This document shows, piece after piece, positions 9,601-18,454 of a stretch of DNA of 64,000 nt. Origin of the DNA: Lewinellaceae bacterium (lineage in GTDB: Bacteria; Bacteroidota; Bacteroidia; Chitinophagales; Saprospiraceae). Below the pieces are notes generated by a model. It was not told the origin of the DNA. It did no database searches and saw nothing but the letters and a program-made list of their open reading frames with translations. Both the position numbers and the translations under genes were made by a program. Position 1 is the stretch's first letter; every line of letters starts with the position of its first letter. The stretch spans positions 62,001 through 126,000 of the forward strand of contig JACJYR010000003.1 of assembly GCA_020636005.1 (NCBI GenBank), written 5' to 3'.

Positions 9601-12184
9601 GGAGGGAGACGTAATGTCAAAATTGGAAGTGCAGCCCGACGAAGTATTGGTTACCGCAACGTTGATGTTGGTTCCTTCTGGTATGTTTTCAATGGTAAAA
9701 CTGCCGCCACCGTTGTCAACGACGTTGCCGGCAGTGCTTGCTACCACGTTTCCGTCGGTTTGGAAATTGACGAAATAATCCATCAGGCCGGCATCGCAGG
9801 CCACCAGTGTTACCGTGTTGATTGGAGCGGAGTTTACGCTGACGGGAAGTGTCGCTGGTGCAGTGCATTGGCCAGGATTGGGCGTAAAAACGATGTTTGT
9901 CGTGGTGCCTCCCAAGCCCGAGGGATTAAAGACCGGCCCAACGTTCCAGGTGCCAGAAATGCCGTTCAGCGAGTTAGCGGGCAAAGGAACCGGTCCCGCA
10001 TTTTCGCAAAATGGCCCGATGGGGGAAAAGGATGGGACTACGCTTGCATTTATTGCTATATTCATCGTTGCGACCGATGCGCATTGACCTGCGTTGGGCG
10101 TAAAGGTGATGGTGGCGATGGTGCCGCCAAGGCCCGTAGGGTCGAAGCCTGGCCCTGTATCCCAGTTTCCCGAAATGCCATTCAGCGAAACATTGGGCAA
10201 CAACACTGGCGGATCATTTTCACAAAGGGGGCCGATGAGGTTGAAAGAAGGTGTTGAAGGAACGAGCACTACCACATTCATTGTCTGCGTGGTGGCGCAC
10301 TGACCGGCGTTGGGGGTGAAAGTGATGGGGACGGTGTTGCCACCCTGCCCGGCGGGGTTGAAGTTGGCGCCCACGTTCCAGGTGCCGGTGATGCCGTTCA
10401 GGGAAGTGCCTAGCAAAGGTACCGGCCCGGCATTTTCGCAGAGGGGCCCAATGTTGTTAAAAGCAGGAACCGTAGCAGCATTTACCACGATATTCATGGT
10501 CTGTGTGGTGGCGCACTGTCCGGCACCAGGGGTGAAGGTGATGATGGCGGTATTGCCGCCCTGCCCGGCGGGGTTGAAGTTGGCACCCACGTTCCAGGTG
10601 CCGGTGATGCCATTGTTGGAGGTACCTTGCAAGGGAACCGGTGCCGCATTTTCGCAAAGTGGACCGATGGGATTGAAGGTAGGGACGGTGGCGGCGTTGA
10701 CCACAATGTTCATGGTCTGGGTGCTGGCGCATTGTCCGGCGTTGGGGGTAAAGGTGATGGTGGCGGTATTGCCGCCCTGCCCGGCGGGGTTGAAGTTGGC
10801 ACCCACGTTCCAGGTGCCGGTGATGCCATTGTTGGAGGTGCCCTGGGGGGGACGGGGCCGCATTTTCGCAAAGCGGCCCGATGGGGTTGAAGGTAGGGAC
10901 GGTGGCGGCGTTGACCACAATGTTCATGGTCTGGGTGGTGGCGCACTGACCGGCGTTGGGGGTGAAGGTGATGGGGACGGTGTTGCCGCCCTGCCCGGCA
11001 GGGTTGAAGTTGGCGCCCACGTTCCAGGTGCCGGTGATGCCGTTGGTGGAGGTAGTGGGCAGCAGCACGGCGGGGCCGCTCTCGCAAAGGGGCCCGATTT
11101 GGTTAAAATTGGGGACGGTAGCTGCGGTGACCATCACCTGCATCTGTGAGGTGCCGCCGATGCACTGGCCTGCATTCGGCGTAAAGGTGGCGGTGATGGT
11201 GTTGCCGCCCTGGCCCGCCGGGTTAATCGAGGCGGGGTTCCAGGTGCCGCTGATGCCGTTGTTGGAGGTGGTCGGCAGAACAACGGGGGCAGCGTTTTCG
11301 CAAAGTGGCCCTATTGCCGTAAAAGTTGCCGGAAAGCAGCCCGGCGGCAAGCTGTTGGAACAAAAAACATACTCTACGTTGATGTCATAATCTACTGAAA
11401 TCAGTCCCTGGGTAACCAAATTGGACGGGCAGTTGCAGCCATTTGCAATGGCGTCCTGGTAACGAAAGGAGGGGACGATATCCACCCCCAGCAGATCGCT
11501 GGTCGAAATGATACTGTTGAGGCAGGTAGTCGTTGAAGTATAGGGTATGCCCAGCGGAAAATTACTTGCAGCCCCATCGTAACTCAGGTTGCCGCCATTA
11601 GGGGCACAATCGCCCATGCCGGGGTTTCCGTTGTTGTTGATGCCATCGCCAACCACTGTACAGTCGCTCCCGGCCGGGCAGTTGTCGTAAAGGTTTCCAA
11701 ACAGTCCTTCCAGGTATTCTTCACAACAGGCATATGGGCTGCCCAAATTGAAGGTGACACTATTGATTGTGATGGTCAATATCAGTTGATCCACCGTGGC
11801 ACCTGCCACACAAGGGTAGGTAGTTTGAATACTGGGGAAATTGTACTCGTAGGTTTCGCTGGGCTGCCACATCGGGGGTGAACAACAGTTCCACCAGTCG
11901 TTCCGGTCGGTCTTTAACGTGGCATTTGCCTCGCTGGCGCACTGAATGAAGCCCCCAACTGATTGATTGCCTGGCCCCGTACAGGCAAGGGGCATGGCTT
12001 CGTTCTGGACGGCAATGGAAATCTTGGTGCCAGGCAGCATCTGCTCAGGCTTAAGTTCCAACGGAATTTGTAAACTGTTCGGGCCTTTGAGGCTTCCCTG
12101 GGCGAAAATAGCGGTATTGACAGTAGGAAAAAGGAATCCTGCCAGCAGGAGCGTAGCAAGAAAAGACGTTTGGGTAAAATTCAT
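6610..12184 (-). CDS. Giant T9SS type B repeat protein, split by a 2-nt frameshift
   Basis: Read across one frameshift this is a single gene of about 1857 codons. The 5' part (ATG at 12184) has a signal peptide (MNFTQTSFLATLLLAGFLFP), a Cys-rich domain to about residue 280, then seven 72-residue repeats (IGPLCENAAPVPLQGTS, ITGTWNVGANFNPAGQGG, FTPNAGQC). After an Ig-like segment come sixteen 40/41-residue repeats (TSCDPGNVGLDTL, GCDSLVIT). The end is a gliding-motility-associated C-terminal domain, with VYVPNVFSPNGDGLNDFF, LLIFDRWGDNVFE and GWDGTRNGKDMQAGVYVY, i.e. a T9SS type B signal. In the third 72-residue repeat, 10845-10851 holds a run of seven G (C on the sense strand) and the unit is 2 nt short (214 instead of 216). 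The upstream frame then stops at 10457, while the downstream frame continues intact to 6610. Either an assembly error in a homopolymer or a true (possibly phase-variable) break. Likely a surface or adhesive protein. Confidence 0.85.
7400..9345 (-). repeat. Sixteen alternating 40/41-aa coding repeats
   Basis: Inside the giant T9SS gene, sixteen units follow each other without gaps. Each has a conserved Cys near its start (TTCDP or TSCDP), a V-G-hydrophobic-D-T motif, then CDSxVIT. Odd units are mostly 40 aa and read ATATCDSVVITTTTLLP or a variant; even units are mostly 41 aa and read NQLGCDSLVITNT. The true period is therefore about 81 aa, eight times. Two Cys per unit at fixed spacing suggest a disulfide-stapled beta fibre. 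At DNA level neighbouring units are diverged enough that this is not a recent slippage expansion. Confidence 0.85.
9830..11333 (-). repeat. Seven 72-aa (216-bp) coding repeats
   Basis: Seven units with period 216 bp, shown by equivalent positions 10465, 10681 and 10895; the last step is 214 because of the 2-nt loss. Units share the landmarks GPLCEN, NGITGTWNVG, GQGGN and FTPNAGQC. The four central units (about 10300-11050) are nearly identical at DNA level, which favours recombination and also makes assembly errors likely. Outer units are more diverged (GLGGT in place of GQGGN). Confidence 0.88.
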
Positions 12185-12770
12185 AGTTGCTTATTTTTCA
12201 GGCCGCAGGACGCACATAAAAAAATTGAAAGTTGTTTCAATTTTTTTATTTATCGCCGTTTGGACGATGAGGCAGCGGCCAGGAGTAGTCCTGTGTTGAA
12301 GTGGATTTTTTATGATGATGTACTAATATTGGTATGAAATAATGAGTTTTTCTATAAAAACCTCTTCCAGGATGTAGTGCCTGATCATATACTGAAAAGT
12401 CAATGCTGGAAAAAAGACCTGGAGGAGGCAGGCACGTCTTTAAAATTGACTTTTCAAAGGAAATTCATGTTTTCAAACCATGAAAAAGACAGTCCGGCAA
12501 GCTACGCAATCCAGCCATTCCTACAAAGTGTTATTTTACATTAAGTCTTACGGGGGCAATCTTGGCAGGTTTTCAGACGTGCCCAATACGCTGGGGACAA
12601 AGTTTCTACCCCAAGCCAGCCTGGTTCCTGCATCCCAATTTACCCAAATCGTGTAGGCCAGCCTTGTTTTTAAAAATCCTGTTTGGACATTTTTCTCCCC
12701 AACGTATTGATTTACAAGCCAATTGACCCTCTTTTTTCAGAAAAGTGGTCAACAAAGCACAATTATTGTC
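12185..12770. other. Intergenic region rich in inverted repeats
   Basis: No gene seen in this spacer between the divergent T9SS type B genes. At 12218-12247 there is a perfect 13-bp A/T-rich hairpin (AAAAAAATTGAAA, loop GTTG), placed in the leader of the minus-strand giant gene. At 12361-12456 three segments and their complements occur in the same order (separate entry). At 12584-12597 and 12696-12709 the 14-mer CAATACGCTGGGGA recurs inverted with one mismatch, bounding a 126-bp foldback. These look like remnants of small mobile or regulatory elements. Confidence 0.6.
12361..12456. repeat. Triple crossing inverted repeats (pseudoknot-like)
   Basis: Three segments, CCTCTTCCAGG (12361-12371), GTGCCTG (12377-12383) and TGAAAAGTCAAT (12393-12404), are followed by their complements CCTGGAGGAGG (12418-12428, one mismatch), CAGGCAC (12429-12435) and ATTGACTTTTCA (12445-12456). 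The complements come in the same order as the segments, so the helices cross instead of nesting. This would be a pseudoknot or a set of mutually exclusive hairpins in RNA. Confidence 0.6.
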
Positions 12771-12803
12771 TTTGGACATTTCCCTGGCATAGATGTAGCT
12801 TTG
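12771..12803 (+). promoter_or_regulatory. Predicted Bacteroidota promoter of the 12831 gene
   Basis: TTTG at 12771-12774 and TAGCTTTG at 12796-12803 are separated by 21 nt, matching the known Bacteroidota -33/-7 form. Transcription would begin near 12810, leaving a leader of about 20 nt before the ATG at 12831. This supports the choice of that start over an earlier in-frame ATG at 12723, which lies upstream of the promoter. Confidence 0.65.
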
Positions 12804-12830
12804 CCGGAAAATACACCGATTATAATCACC

Positions 12831-14942
12831 ATGCACACATCCAATCAACGGCTTCACATAGCTGCTGCGCTTTGCGCCATCTTCCTAAGTTTCCCTGTCC
12901 TCAATCCTGTTGCCCTAGCCCAACAAGCTGCCAACCACTGGTATTTTGGTTACAGGGCCGGCCTTGATTTTTCAACCGGGGTACCCGTACAGGCCAACGA
13001 CGGCGCCATAGATGCCTTTGAAGGCTGCGCTACCGTCAGCGACGGGCAGGGCAGCCTGCTCTTCTATACCAATGGCGGCGGTGCTTCCCCCAACCTATCG
13101 CAAATCAACGGCCCCCGCAATGGCTACATCTGGAACCGAAACCACGATGTACTTTATGATATGGGCGACAGCGAGGGAGGTGGTTACAGCGCTGGGCAGA
13201 GTGCCCTGATACTACCCGTCATCGGCTCCGATCATACCTACTACGTGTTCACGATGGACCAACAGGCCAGCCTGATTGACCCTGCCCAGCACCGGGGGCT
13301 TTCCTATTTTGTGGTAGATATGGACCTGAACGGCGGGCTGGGCGGTGTTGCCCTGGCCAACCAACCTGTACACAAACCTGCCACGGAATGCCTTACGGTC
13401 GTGAAACACGCCAATGGCAACGACTACTGGCTGGTAGCCATTGACCAGGATACCAGAGATTTCCTCATCGTGCCGGTCACAGCGGCGGGCGTTCAGGCGC
13501 CGTTCCTGCAGCCCCGACAATCAACAAACAGTGCTGTCCCCATCCTGAAAGCCTCACCGGATGGGCAATACCTTGCAGGCGACAATGAGCTGTACCGTTT
13601 TGACAATGCCAACGGCACGGTCACATTCCTGACCGATTTTTTTGAGGCCAGCAACTATGCTTTTTCCTTTTCCCCTTCCAGCCGGTATCTCTACACCATG
13701 TCCAGTAGTTTTGGCGACAAAATGGTGCGTTACGATGTGACTGCTGCCGACATTGCCGGGTCGAAAGAAGAAATTGGCGACCTGGGATTCCTTTTCGTGC
13801 CGGGAGGGATGCAGATCGGGCCTGATGGCAACCTTTACTTTATTGAAATCGGAGAGGATCAGGCTATTTTCGAAACGGTGGCGCTCTCGCAAATCGAGTG
13901 CCCGGATGCGGTACAGCCCAGGTTGAACCGGAACTTTTTTGAATTTGCCTCCGAGCCAGGCATCGGCAATTTTTTCGGGCTGCCTAATTTTCCCGATTTC
14001 CTCTTTGTGCCAGGGCCACCGGATGAAAAACACGATACCATTTATATATGTGCTGGCGATACGGTGCTGCTGGAAACTCCCTTCGCAGGTGAAACTTATT
14101 CCTGGTCAAACGGCGCCAACGCTAATAACCTCACGGTCGCCTCGCCCGGTATTTATCGGGTAACTATCACCAACGCCTGTGGCAGGCAAACGGCAATCCA
14201 TGAATTCCTGGTCGAATTGAAAACTTCCAACCCGATTGAAATACCTGATGTGTATATTAATAAATGCGAAGGTCAGGACACCCTGCTCGTAGCTTTGCCG
14301 AACGCTGCCACTTACCAGTGGTCGGGTGGTGAAACGGACAGTGCCGTCAGCGTTTTACAGCCGGGAACCTACCAGGTCACGAGCACGGATGCCTGCTCCG
14401 CCACTGTCCAGTCTTTTTTTGTGGCCGATACGCCGTTGCCTGCCGTAGAAGTTCGCAACAGCACACAAAAAATGCCCTGCCTGGGCGACACCATCCGCCT
14501 GGAAGCTCTGGCTTTCGGTGCCACTTCCCTCCTTTGGTCAAATGGCGATACCTCAGCCACCATCCGTGCGGCTGCGGGGGAAAGCTATTCGGTTGTTGCC
14601 AGCAATGCCTGTGGTGCAGCCACGGCCAGCATTGAAGTTCCGGCAGGTGAGTGCTGTGCGGTGTACATCCCCAATGTCTTCTCGCCCAATGGCGACGGTA
14701 TCAACGATAGCTTTGCCCCGTTTTTCAGTGGCTGCGAAGTGCTGAACTATCAACTAAAGGTTTTTTCCAGGTGGGGGGCTGTTGTTTTTGAAAGCAACAA
14801 TCCTGATCTGGGCTGGGACGGAACCTTTCGGGGCAAGGAACTGCCACCGGATGTGTTCGCTTTTGTGTTGCAATATTCCCTGCAAACGGCAGATGGCCCG
14901 TCCGATGTCGTCAAGTCAGGTGATGTGCTGATCTTGTATTGA
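12831..14942 (+). CDS. Secreted propeller-like protein, T9SS type B sorting domain
   Basis: The ATG at 12831 is chosen because a signal peptide follows at once (MHTSNQRLHIAAALCAIF, ending NPVALAQQ); an upstream in-frame extension has none. The product has 703 residues. Residues 30-400 read as a beta-propeller typical of Bacteroidota proteins that start with NHWYFGYRAGLDFSTG; blades include SPDGQYLAGDNELYRFD and GPDGNLYFIEIG. Three 85-residue modules follow (SWSNGANANNLTVASPGIYRV, QWSGGETDSAVSVLQPGTYQ, LLWSNGDTSATIRAA), each starting with C-x-G-D/C-E-G and a W-S-N/G-G core. The last 95 residues form the gliding-associated C-terminal domain (YIPNVFSPNGDGINDSF, VFSRWGAVVFE, GWDGTFRGKELP), a T9SS type B signal. 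It has its own promoter and is divergent from the giant repeat gene, which carries the same terminal domain. Confidence 0.88.
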   Translation: MHTSNQRLHIAAALCAIFLSFPVLNPVALAQQAANHWYFGYRAGLDFSTGVPVQANDGAIDAFEGCATVSDGQGSLLFYTNGGGASPNLSQINGPRNGYIWNRNHDVLYDMGDSEGGGYSAGQSALILPVIGSDHTYYVFTMDQQASLIDPAQHRGLSYFVVDMDLNGGLGGVALANQPVHKPATECLTVVKHANGNDYWLVAIDQDTRDFLIVPVTAAGVQAPFLQPRQSTNSAVPILKASPDGQYLAGDNELYRFDNANGTVTFLTDFFEASNYAFSFSPSSRYLYTMSSSFGDKMVRYDVTAADIAGSKEEIGDLGFLFVPGGMQIGPDGNLYFIEIGEDQAIFETVALSQIECPDAVQPRLNRNFFEFASEPGIGNFFGLPNFPDFLFVPGPPDEKHDTIYICAGDTVLLETPFAGETYSWSNGANANNLTVASPGIYRVTITNACGRQTAIHEFLVELKTSNPIEIPDVYINKCEGQDTLLVALPNAATYQWSGGETDSAVSVLQPGTYQVTSTDACSATVQSFFVADTPLPAVEVRNSTQKMPCLGDTIRLEALAFGATSLLWSNGDTSATIRAAAGESYSVVASNACGAATASIEVPAGECCAVYIPNVFSPNGDGINDSFAPFFSGCEVLNYQLKVFSRWGAVVFESNNPDLGWDGTFRGKELPPDVFAFVLQYSLQTADGPSDVVKSGDVLILY

Positions 14943-15081
14943 GAAGGTATCAAGTTGAAGAACTCAATATTAATCTTATCGTTTTAGTAGCTTTTCAGGA
15001 AAAATCCACGCATTATTTTGGATTTTGCGCGGGGAAAAATCCCAAACCCTTTTTGTTTCGTACTATGGACAAACACCATTT

Positions 15082-15489
15082 ATGTTCAGGCTATTCAGAA
15101 AATACAGAACCTCCATCTCTACTGGCACCATCCTTTTTTTCGTGGTGGCCGGTACTGGGTTCCCCCTCCTGGAATGCCTGCATTATTGCTCCCACCTAAC
15201 TTTTTCGCACCCAAAAGATTTTAAAAAACACAGTTATTATTCCCACCATGGCGAGCATGTCCACTCGGTCTTGAATCTGATGGCGACCATCAAAGATGGA
15301 GACCATGAAAGCCCGCCTGTCCCCGTCAAGGAAACCCAGGATTCAGAATTTAAAAAGCTGGCCAAGCATTTCCCGGCTTCGCATTGCCTGCTGCTGGCTT
15401 TGATTGCTAAACCGCAGGAGGTCATCTACCGTGAACTTCCTTTGACCATTCATTTTCCCTCCATCCCAACCCAGCCCCCGCAGGTATAG
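15082..15489 (+). CDS. Small His-rich membrane or periplasmic protein
   Basis: A 135-residue product. I start at 15082 (MFRLFRKYRTS) since basic residues and a hydrophobic segment (ISTGTILFFVVAGTGFPLL, residues 12-30) follow directly; an in-frame ATG 57 bp earlier adds no plausible leader. After the hydrophobic segment come ECLHYCSHLTFSHP and HSYYSHHGEHVH. Twelve histidines and three cysteines lie in 135 residues, most between residues 32 and 61, which suggests metal binding. A short HYC-containing protein just upstream of a TonB receptor is a recurring arrangement in Bacteroidota as far as I recall, but I cannot name the family with certainty. It lies 129 bp before the TonB receptor on the same strand, so joint expression is plausible. 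Confidence 0.6.
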   Translation: MFRLFRKYRTSISTGTILFFVVAGTGFPLLECLHYCSHLTFSHPKDFKKHSYYSHHGEHVHSVLNLMATIKDGDHESPPVPVKETQDSEFKKLAKHFPASHCLLLALIAKPQEVIYRELPLTIHFPSIPTQPPQV

Positions 15490-15618
15490 TCCACCTTTTT
15501 TTTGGTTTTACGCTTTAAAATGCTTCATACTCCCCGGTCTTTTTGTGTAAAGGCCGACCGGTCTTCGGCTGGAACATGGCACCATGTACAGGCGGATACC
15601 ACCTAAATCACTAATGGA

Positions 15619-17856
15619 ATGAAACGGATAATACTTGCTATACTTTCTTCATTATTAATTTTCACCCATCTCATCTCCCAAACCCTGGAGGGCCGGGTGG
15701 TGGACAGGGACGGCACCCCTCTGATGGATGCCTACATCTTCAAAAACGGCGGCCAGGTACACGTCCATACCAATGACCTGGGCATGTTTGAATGCCAGGG
15801 CCTGACGGTGGGCGATACATTGAACGTTACCTACCTGGGCTACGAAAGCAAAAAGCTGAGGTTGGAGAAAAAGGATTTTGAGAAGCCAATTAAAATCGAG
15901 TTGCAGGAAAAGTATTTCGACCTGGCGCAGGTCGTCGTGAGCAACGATGTGCGCTCGGTCAGCCAGGTTTCGAAAATTGACCTGTTGGCCAACCCCGTCA
16001 ATTCCTCCCAGGAAATCCTGCGGAAAGTGCCGGGCCTCTTTATCGGCCAGCACGCCGGTGGAGGTAAGGCAGAGCAACTCTTCCTGCGGGGCTTCGACAT
16101 TGACCACGGCACCGACGTGAGCATTAGCGTGGACGGGATGCCCGTCAACATGGTCTCCCATGCGCACGGGCAGGGCTATGCAGACCTGCACTTCCTGATA
16201 CCTGAGACCATCGAGCGCCTTGATTTTGGGAAAGGCCCTTACTACGCCGACAAGGGCAACTTTACAACTGCAGGCTACGTGCAGTTTGAAACAAAGGAAA
16301 AACTAGATAACAGCCAGGTGAGCATTGAAGCCGGCCAGTTCAACACCCTGCGCACCGTAGGGCTGTTCGATTTGTTGGGCAACAACGAAAACCAACATGC
16401 CTACATAGCCACGGAATACCTGCTGACGGACGGGCCATTCGATTCGCCCCAAAATTTCAACCGCTTCAACCTTATGGGAAAATACACCCTGAGTATGGCC
16501 AACAACGACAAACTCTCCGTGCTTGCCTCTCACTTCACCAGCCAATGGGATGCCTCCGGACAGGTGCCGCAGCGGGCTGTGGACGCTGGCTTGATTGGCC
16601 GTTTCGGGGCAATTGACGATACGGAGGGCGGCGCCACCAGCCGCAGCAACCTGGCCCTCAGCCACACCAAGGCGATCAGCAAAAATACCTTTGTTAAAAG
16701 CCGGGCCTATTATTCCAAATACAATTTCGAGCTGTACTCCAATTTTACCTTTTTCCTGATAGACTCGTTGAACGGCGACCAAATCCGGCAGCGGGAAGAC
16801 CGCCAGCTATATGGCCTGGAAAGCGTGCTCCACCGGCAGTTCCGCCCTGAGCAATTCGACTTCAACCTGCAGGCCGGAATTGGCTTCCGCTACGATGATG
16901 TGAAAAATGACGAACTATCCCGCACGCTCAACCGCCGCACCGTTTTGGAAAACATCAAACTTGGCGACGTCAACGAAACCAATATCTACGGATTTGTCAA
17001 CACGGAATTTGACTTCGGGGAGTTTGTCATCAACCCCGGCATCAGGCTCGACCATTTCCGCTTTCACTATGCGGATGCGCTCGCCCCGACCTATTCGACC
17101 CAGTCGGTGGACAAAAACTTCATCAGCCCGAAGCTGAACTTCATCTACAATCCCAGCCACAAGGTGCAGTTGTTCCTGAAAACGGGCATCGGTTTCCACT
17201 CCAACGATACCCGTGTGGTAGTGGAGCAGAATGGCAGGGAAACTTTGCCTGCCGCCTATGGCGCCGATTTGGGTGGCGTCTGGAAACCTTTCCGTCGCCT
17301 CTGGGTAAGTGGTGCCCTGTGGTACCTTTACCTGCAACAGGAGTTCGTCTATGTGGGCGATGCCGGCGTGGTGGAACCAAGCGGCAAGACCCGCCGGATG
17401 GGCGTGGATTTGGGCCTCCGGTACCAACTGACGGACTGGCTGTTCTTCGATACCGATGTGAATTACGCTTACGCCAGGGCCATTGGGGAAGATGTGGAAG
17501 ATGGGGCTGATTACATCCCGCTTGCCCCCGACCTGACTGCCACGGGAGGCCTGGCCGTCAAACACCCCTCGGGCTTCACCGGGGGCCTCCGCTACCGGTA
17601 CCTGAAAAGCCGACCGGCCAACGAGGACAATTCCATCACTGCCAAAGGCTATTTTGTCATGGATGCCAACGTGAACTATACCTTCAAAAAACTGACCCTG
17701 GGTGTAATGGTGGAGAACCTGCTGAACACTGATTGGAACGAGACGCAGTTTGCCACGGAATCGAGGCTTTTCAATGAACCGGCGCCGGTGGAGGAAATCC
17801 ATTTTACGCCGGGAACACCGTTTTTTTTCAAGGGGAAAGTGACATATAGTTTCTAA
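15619..17856 (+). CDS. TonB-dependent receptor, probable metal-type
   Basis: 745 residues with a signal peptide (MKRIILAILSSLLIFTHLISQ). Residues 22-105 are a carboxypeptidase-like regulatory domain (LEGRVVDRDGTPLMDAYIF, VTYLGYESKKL). The plug domain follows at about 110-230: LANPVNSSQEILRKVPGLFI, then FLRGFDIDHGTDVSISVDG and VNMVSHAHGQGYADLHFLIP. The rest is the 22-strand barrel and ends in aromatic residues (GKVTYSF). The GFDIDHGTD...SHAHGQGY plug signature is that of a conserved receptor subgroup whose ligands I believe to be metal ions, but that is family memory, not proof. The His-rich neighbour at 15082 agrees with it. It sits in the outer membrane and imports its ligand using TonB/ExbBD energy. 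A 20-bp perfect inverted repeat lies just downstream. Confidence 0.92.
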   Translation: MKRIILAILSSLLIFTHLISQTLEGRVVDRDGTPLMDAYIFKNGGQVHVHTNDLGMFECQGLTVGDTLNVTYLGYESKKLRLEKKDFEKPIKIELQEKYFDLAQVVVSNDVRSVSQVSKIDLLANPVNSSQEILRKVPGLFIGQHAGGGKAEQLFLRGFDIDHGTDVSISVDGMPVNMVSHAHGQGYADLHFLIPETIERLDFGKGPYYADKGNFTTAGYVQFETKEKLDNSQVSIEAGQFNTLRTVGLFDLLGNNENQHAYIATEYLLTDGPFDSPQNFNRFNLMGKYTLSMANNDKLSVLASHFTSQWDASGQVPQRAVDAGLIGRFGAIDDTEGGATSRSNLALSHTKAISKNTFVKSRAYYSKYNFELYSNFTFFLIDSLNGDQIRQREDRQLYGLESVLHRQFRPEQFDFNLQAGIGFRYDDVKNDELSRTLNRRTVLENIKLGDVNETNIYGFVNTEFDFGEFVINPGIRLDHFRFHYADALAPTYSTQSVDKNFISPKLNFIYNPSHKVQLFLKTGIGFHSNDTRVVVEQNGRETLPAAYGADLGGVWKPFRRLWVSGALWYLYLQQEFVYVGDAGVVEPSGKTRRMGVDLGLRYQLTDWLFFDTDVNYAYARAIGEDVEDGADYIPLAPDLTATGGLAVKHPSGFTGGLRYRYLKSRPANEDNSITAKGYFVMDANVNYTFKKLTLGVMVENLLNTDWNETQFATESRLFNEPAPVEEIHFTPGTPFFFKGKVTYSF

Positions 17857-17903
17857 GAAACTGTTTCTAAAAAAACCTGCCATCCAGAAAAAAACCATCC
17901 ATG

Positions 17904-17960
17904 AGAGGGGAGTTTGAAATGAAAAATTTTTCCAAAATCCTTCATTTCAAACTCCCCTCT
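17904..17960. repeat. Perfect 20-bp inverted repeat after the TonB receptor gene
   Basis: AGAGGGGAGTTTGAAATGAA at 17904-17923 is followed after a 17-nt loop by its exact complement at 17941-17960. It starts 48 bp after the receptor stop. There is no T-run directly after the stem on the plus strand, so it is not a textbook intrinsic terminator; it could still end or protect the transcript, or be a foldback element. Confidence 0.75.
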
Positions 17961-17993
17961 TTATATGTTCTTCTATACAACCGGCATTCTGGT

Positions 17994-18099
17994 TTTATGG
18001 ATAATCGTCATTAAAAGTCATTGGTCACTAAAGTCATTTTATTGAAAATCAGTGGCTTAGGATTTTGCCCCAATCAATTTTTTATGTGACTATCTATAA
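17994..18099. repeat. MITE-like dispersed repeat, copy 1
   Basis: About 105 bp, starting TTATGGATAATCGTCATT and ending TGTGACTATCTATAA. A second copy in the same orientation lies at 33155-33260 with about 85-90 % identity by eye. The two ends are inverted relative to each other (TTATAGA/GATA...GTCA), as in a miniature inverted-repeat element. Nothing is coded inside. Confidence 0.7.
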
Positions 18100-18454
18100 A
18101 GCAGTTTCTGAAGGGTTGTGAATGGGTGTTTACTTGTTTCGCCCTGCCCGGCGATGCACTTATAAAGTTGTTTGGAAAATAACCTGGCCATCCGAAGAAT
18201 TATCAAAAGACCTGCTGCCCGCCAATGGTTAGCTAACGAAATTCTTTAGCACGGTTTGTTCGGCGGCTATCGCCGCCAATTGACTTATGGTGAGGCTTTC
18301 TGCCTGTTTTGGGAGAATAGCGTGTAATCATTTTTTTCCGGGAAAACCATATTTCGGAGCGGTGCCTTTGCAAGTTCAGAACATATTCCCTAAGTTTAAG
18401 CGCTCATCCCGGCTCCTCATGCCTGGGGATTAATCAACAAAAAATCAAAACGTT
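18100..18454. other. Intergenic region before a truncated DUF3857 gene
   Basis: No gene recognised. A small G/C hairpin (GGCGG-CTAT-CGCCGCC) lies near 18262-18277. There is no clear TTTG/TAnnTTTG pair in front of 18455, in keeping with that gene being a remnant. Confidence 0.5.

Noticed and set aside
9202..10257. Plus-strand open frame of 351 codons opposite the giant repeat gene
   Set aside because: It is the antisense reading of repetitive coding DNA; codons are odd (Arg, Gly and Cys rich), no domain, and it spans both repeat families. The minus strand has signal peptide, repeats and sorting domain.
16915..17898. Minus-strand open frame of 327 codons opposite the TonB receptor
   Set aside because: Shadow of the receptor gene: no family motif and entirely overlapped by a convincing barrel protein.
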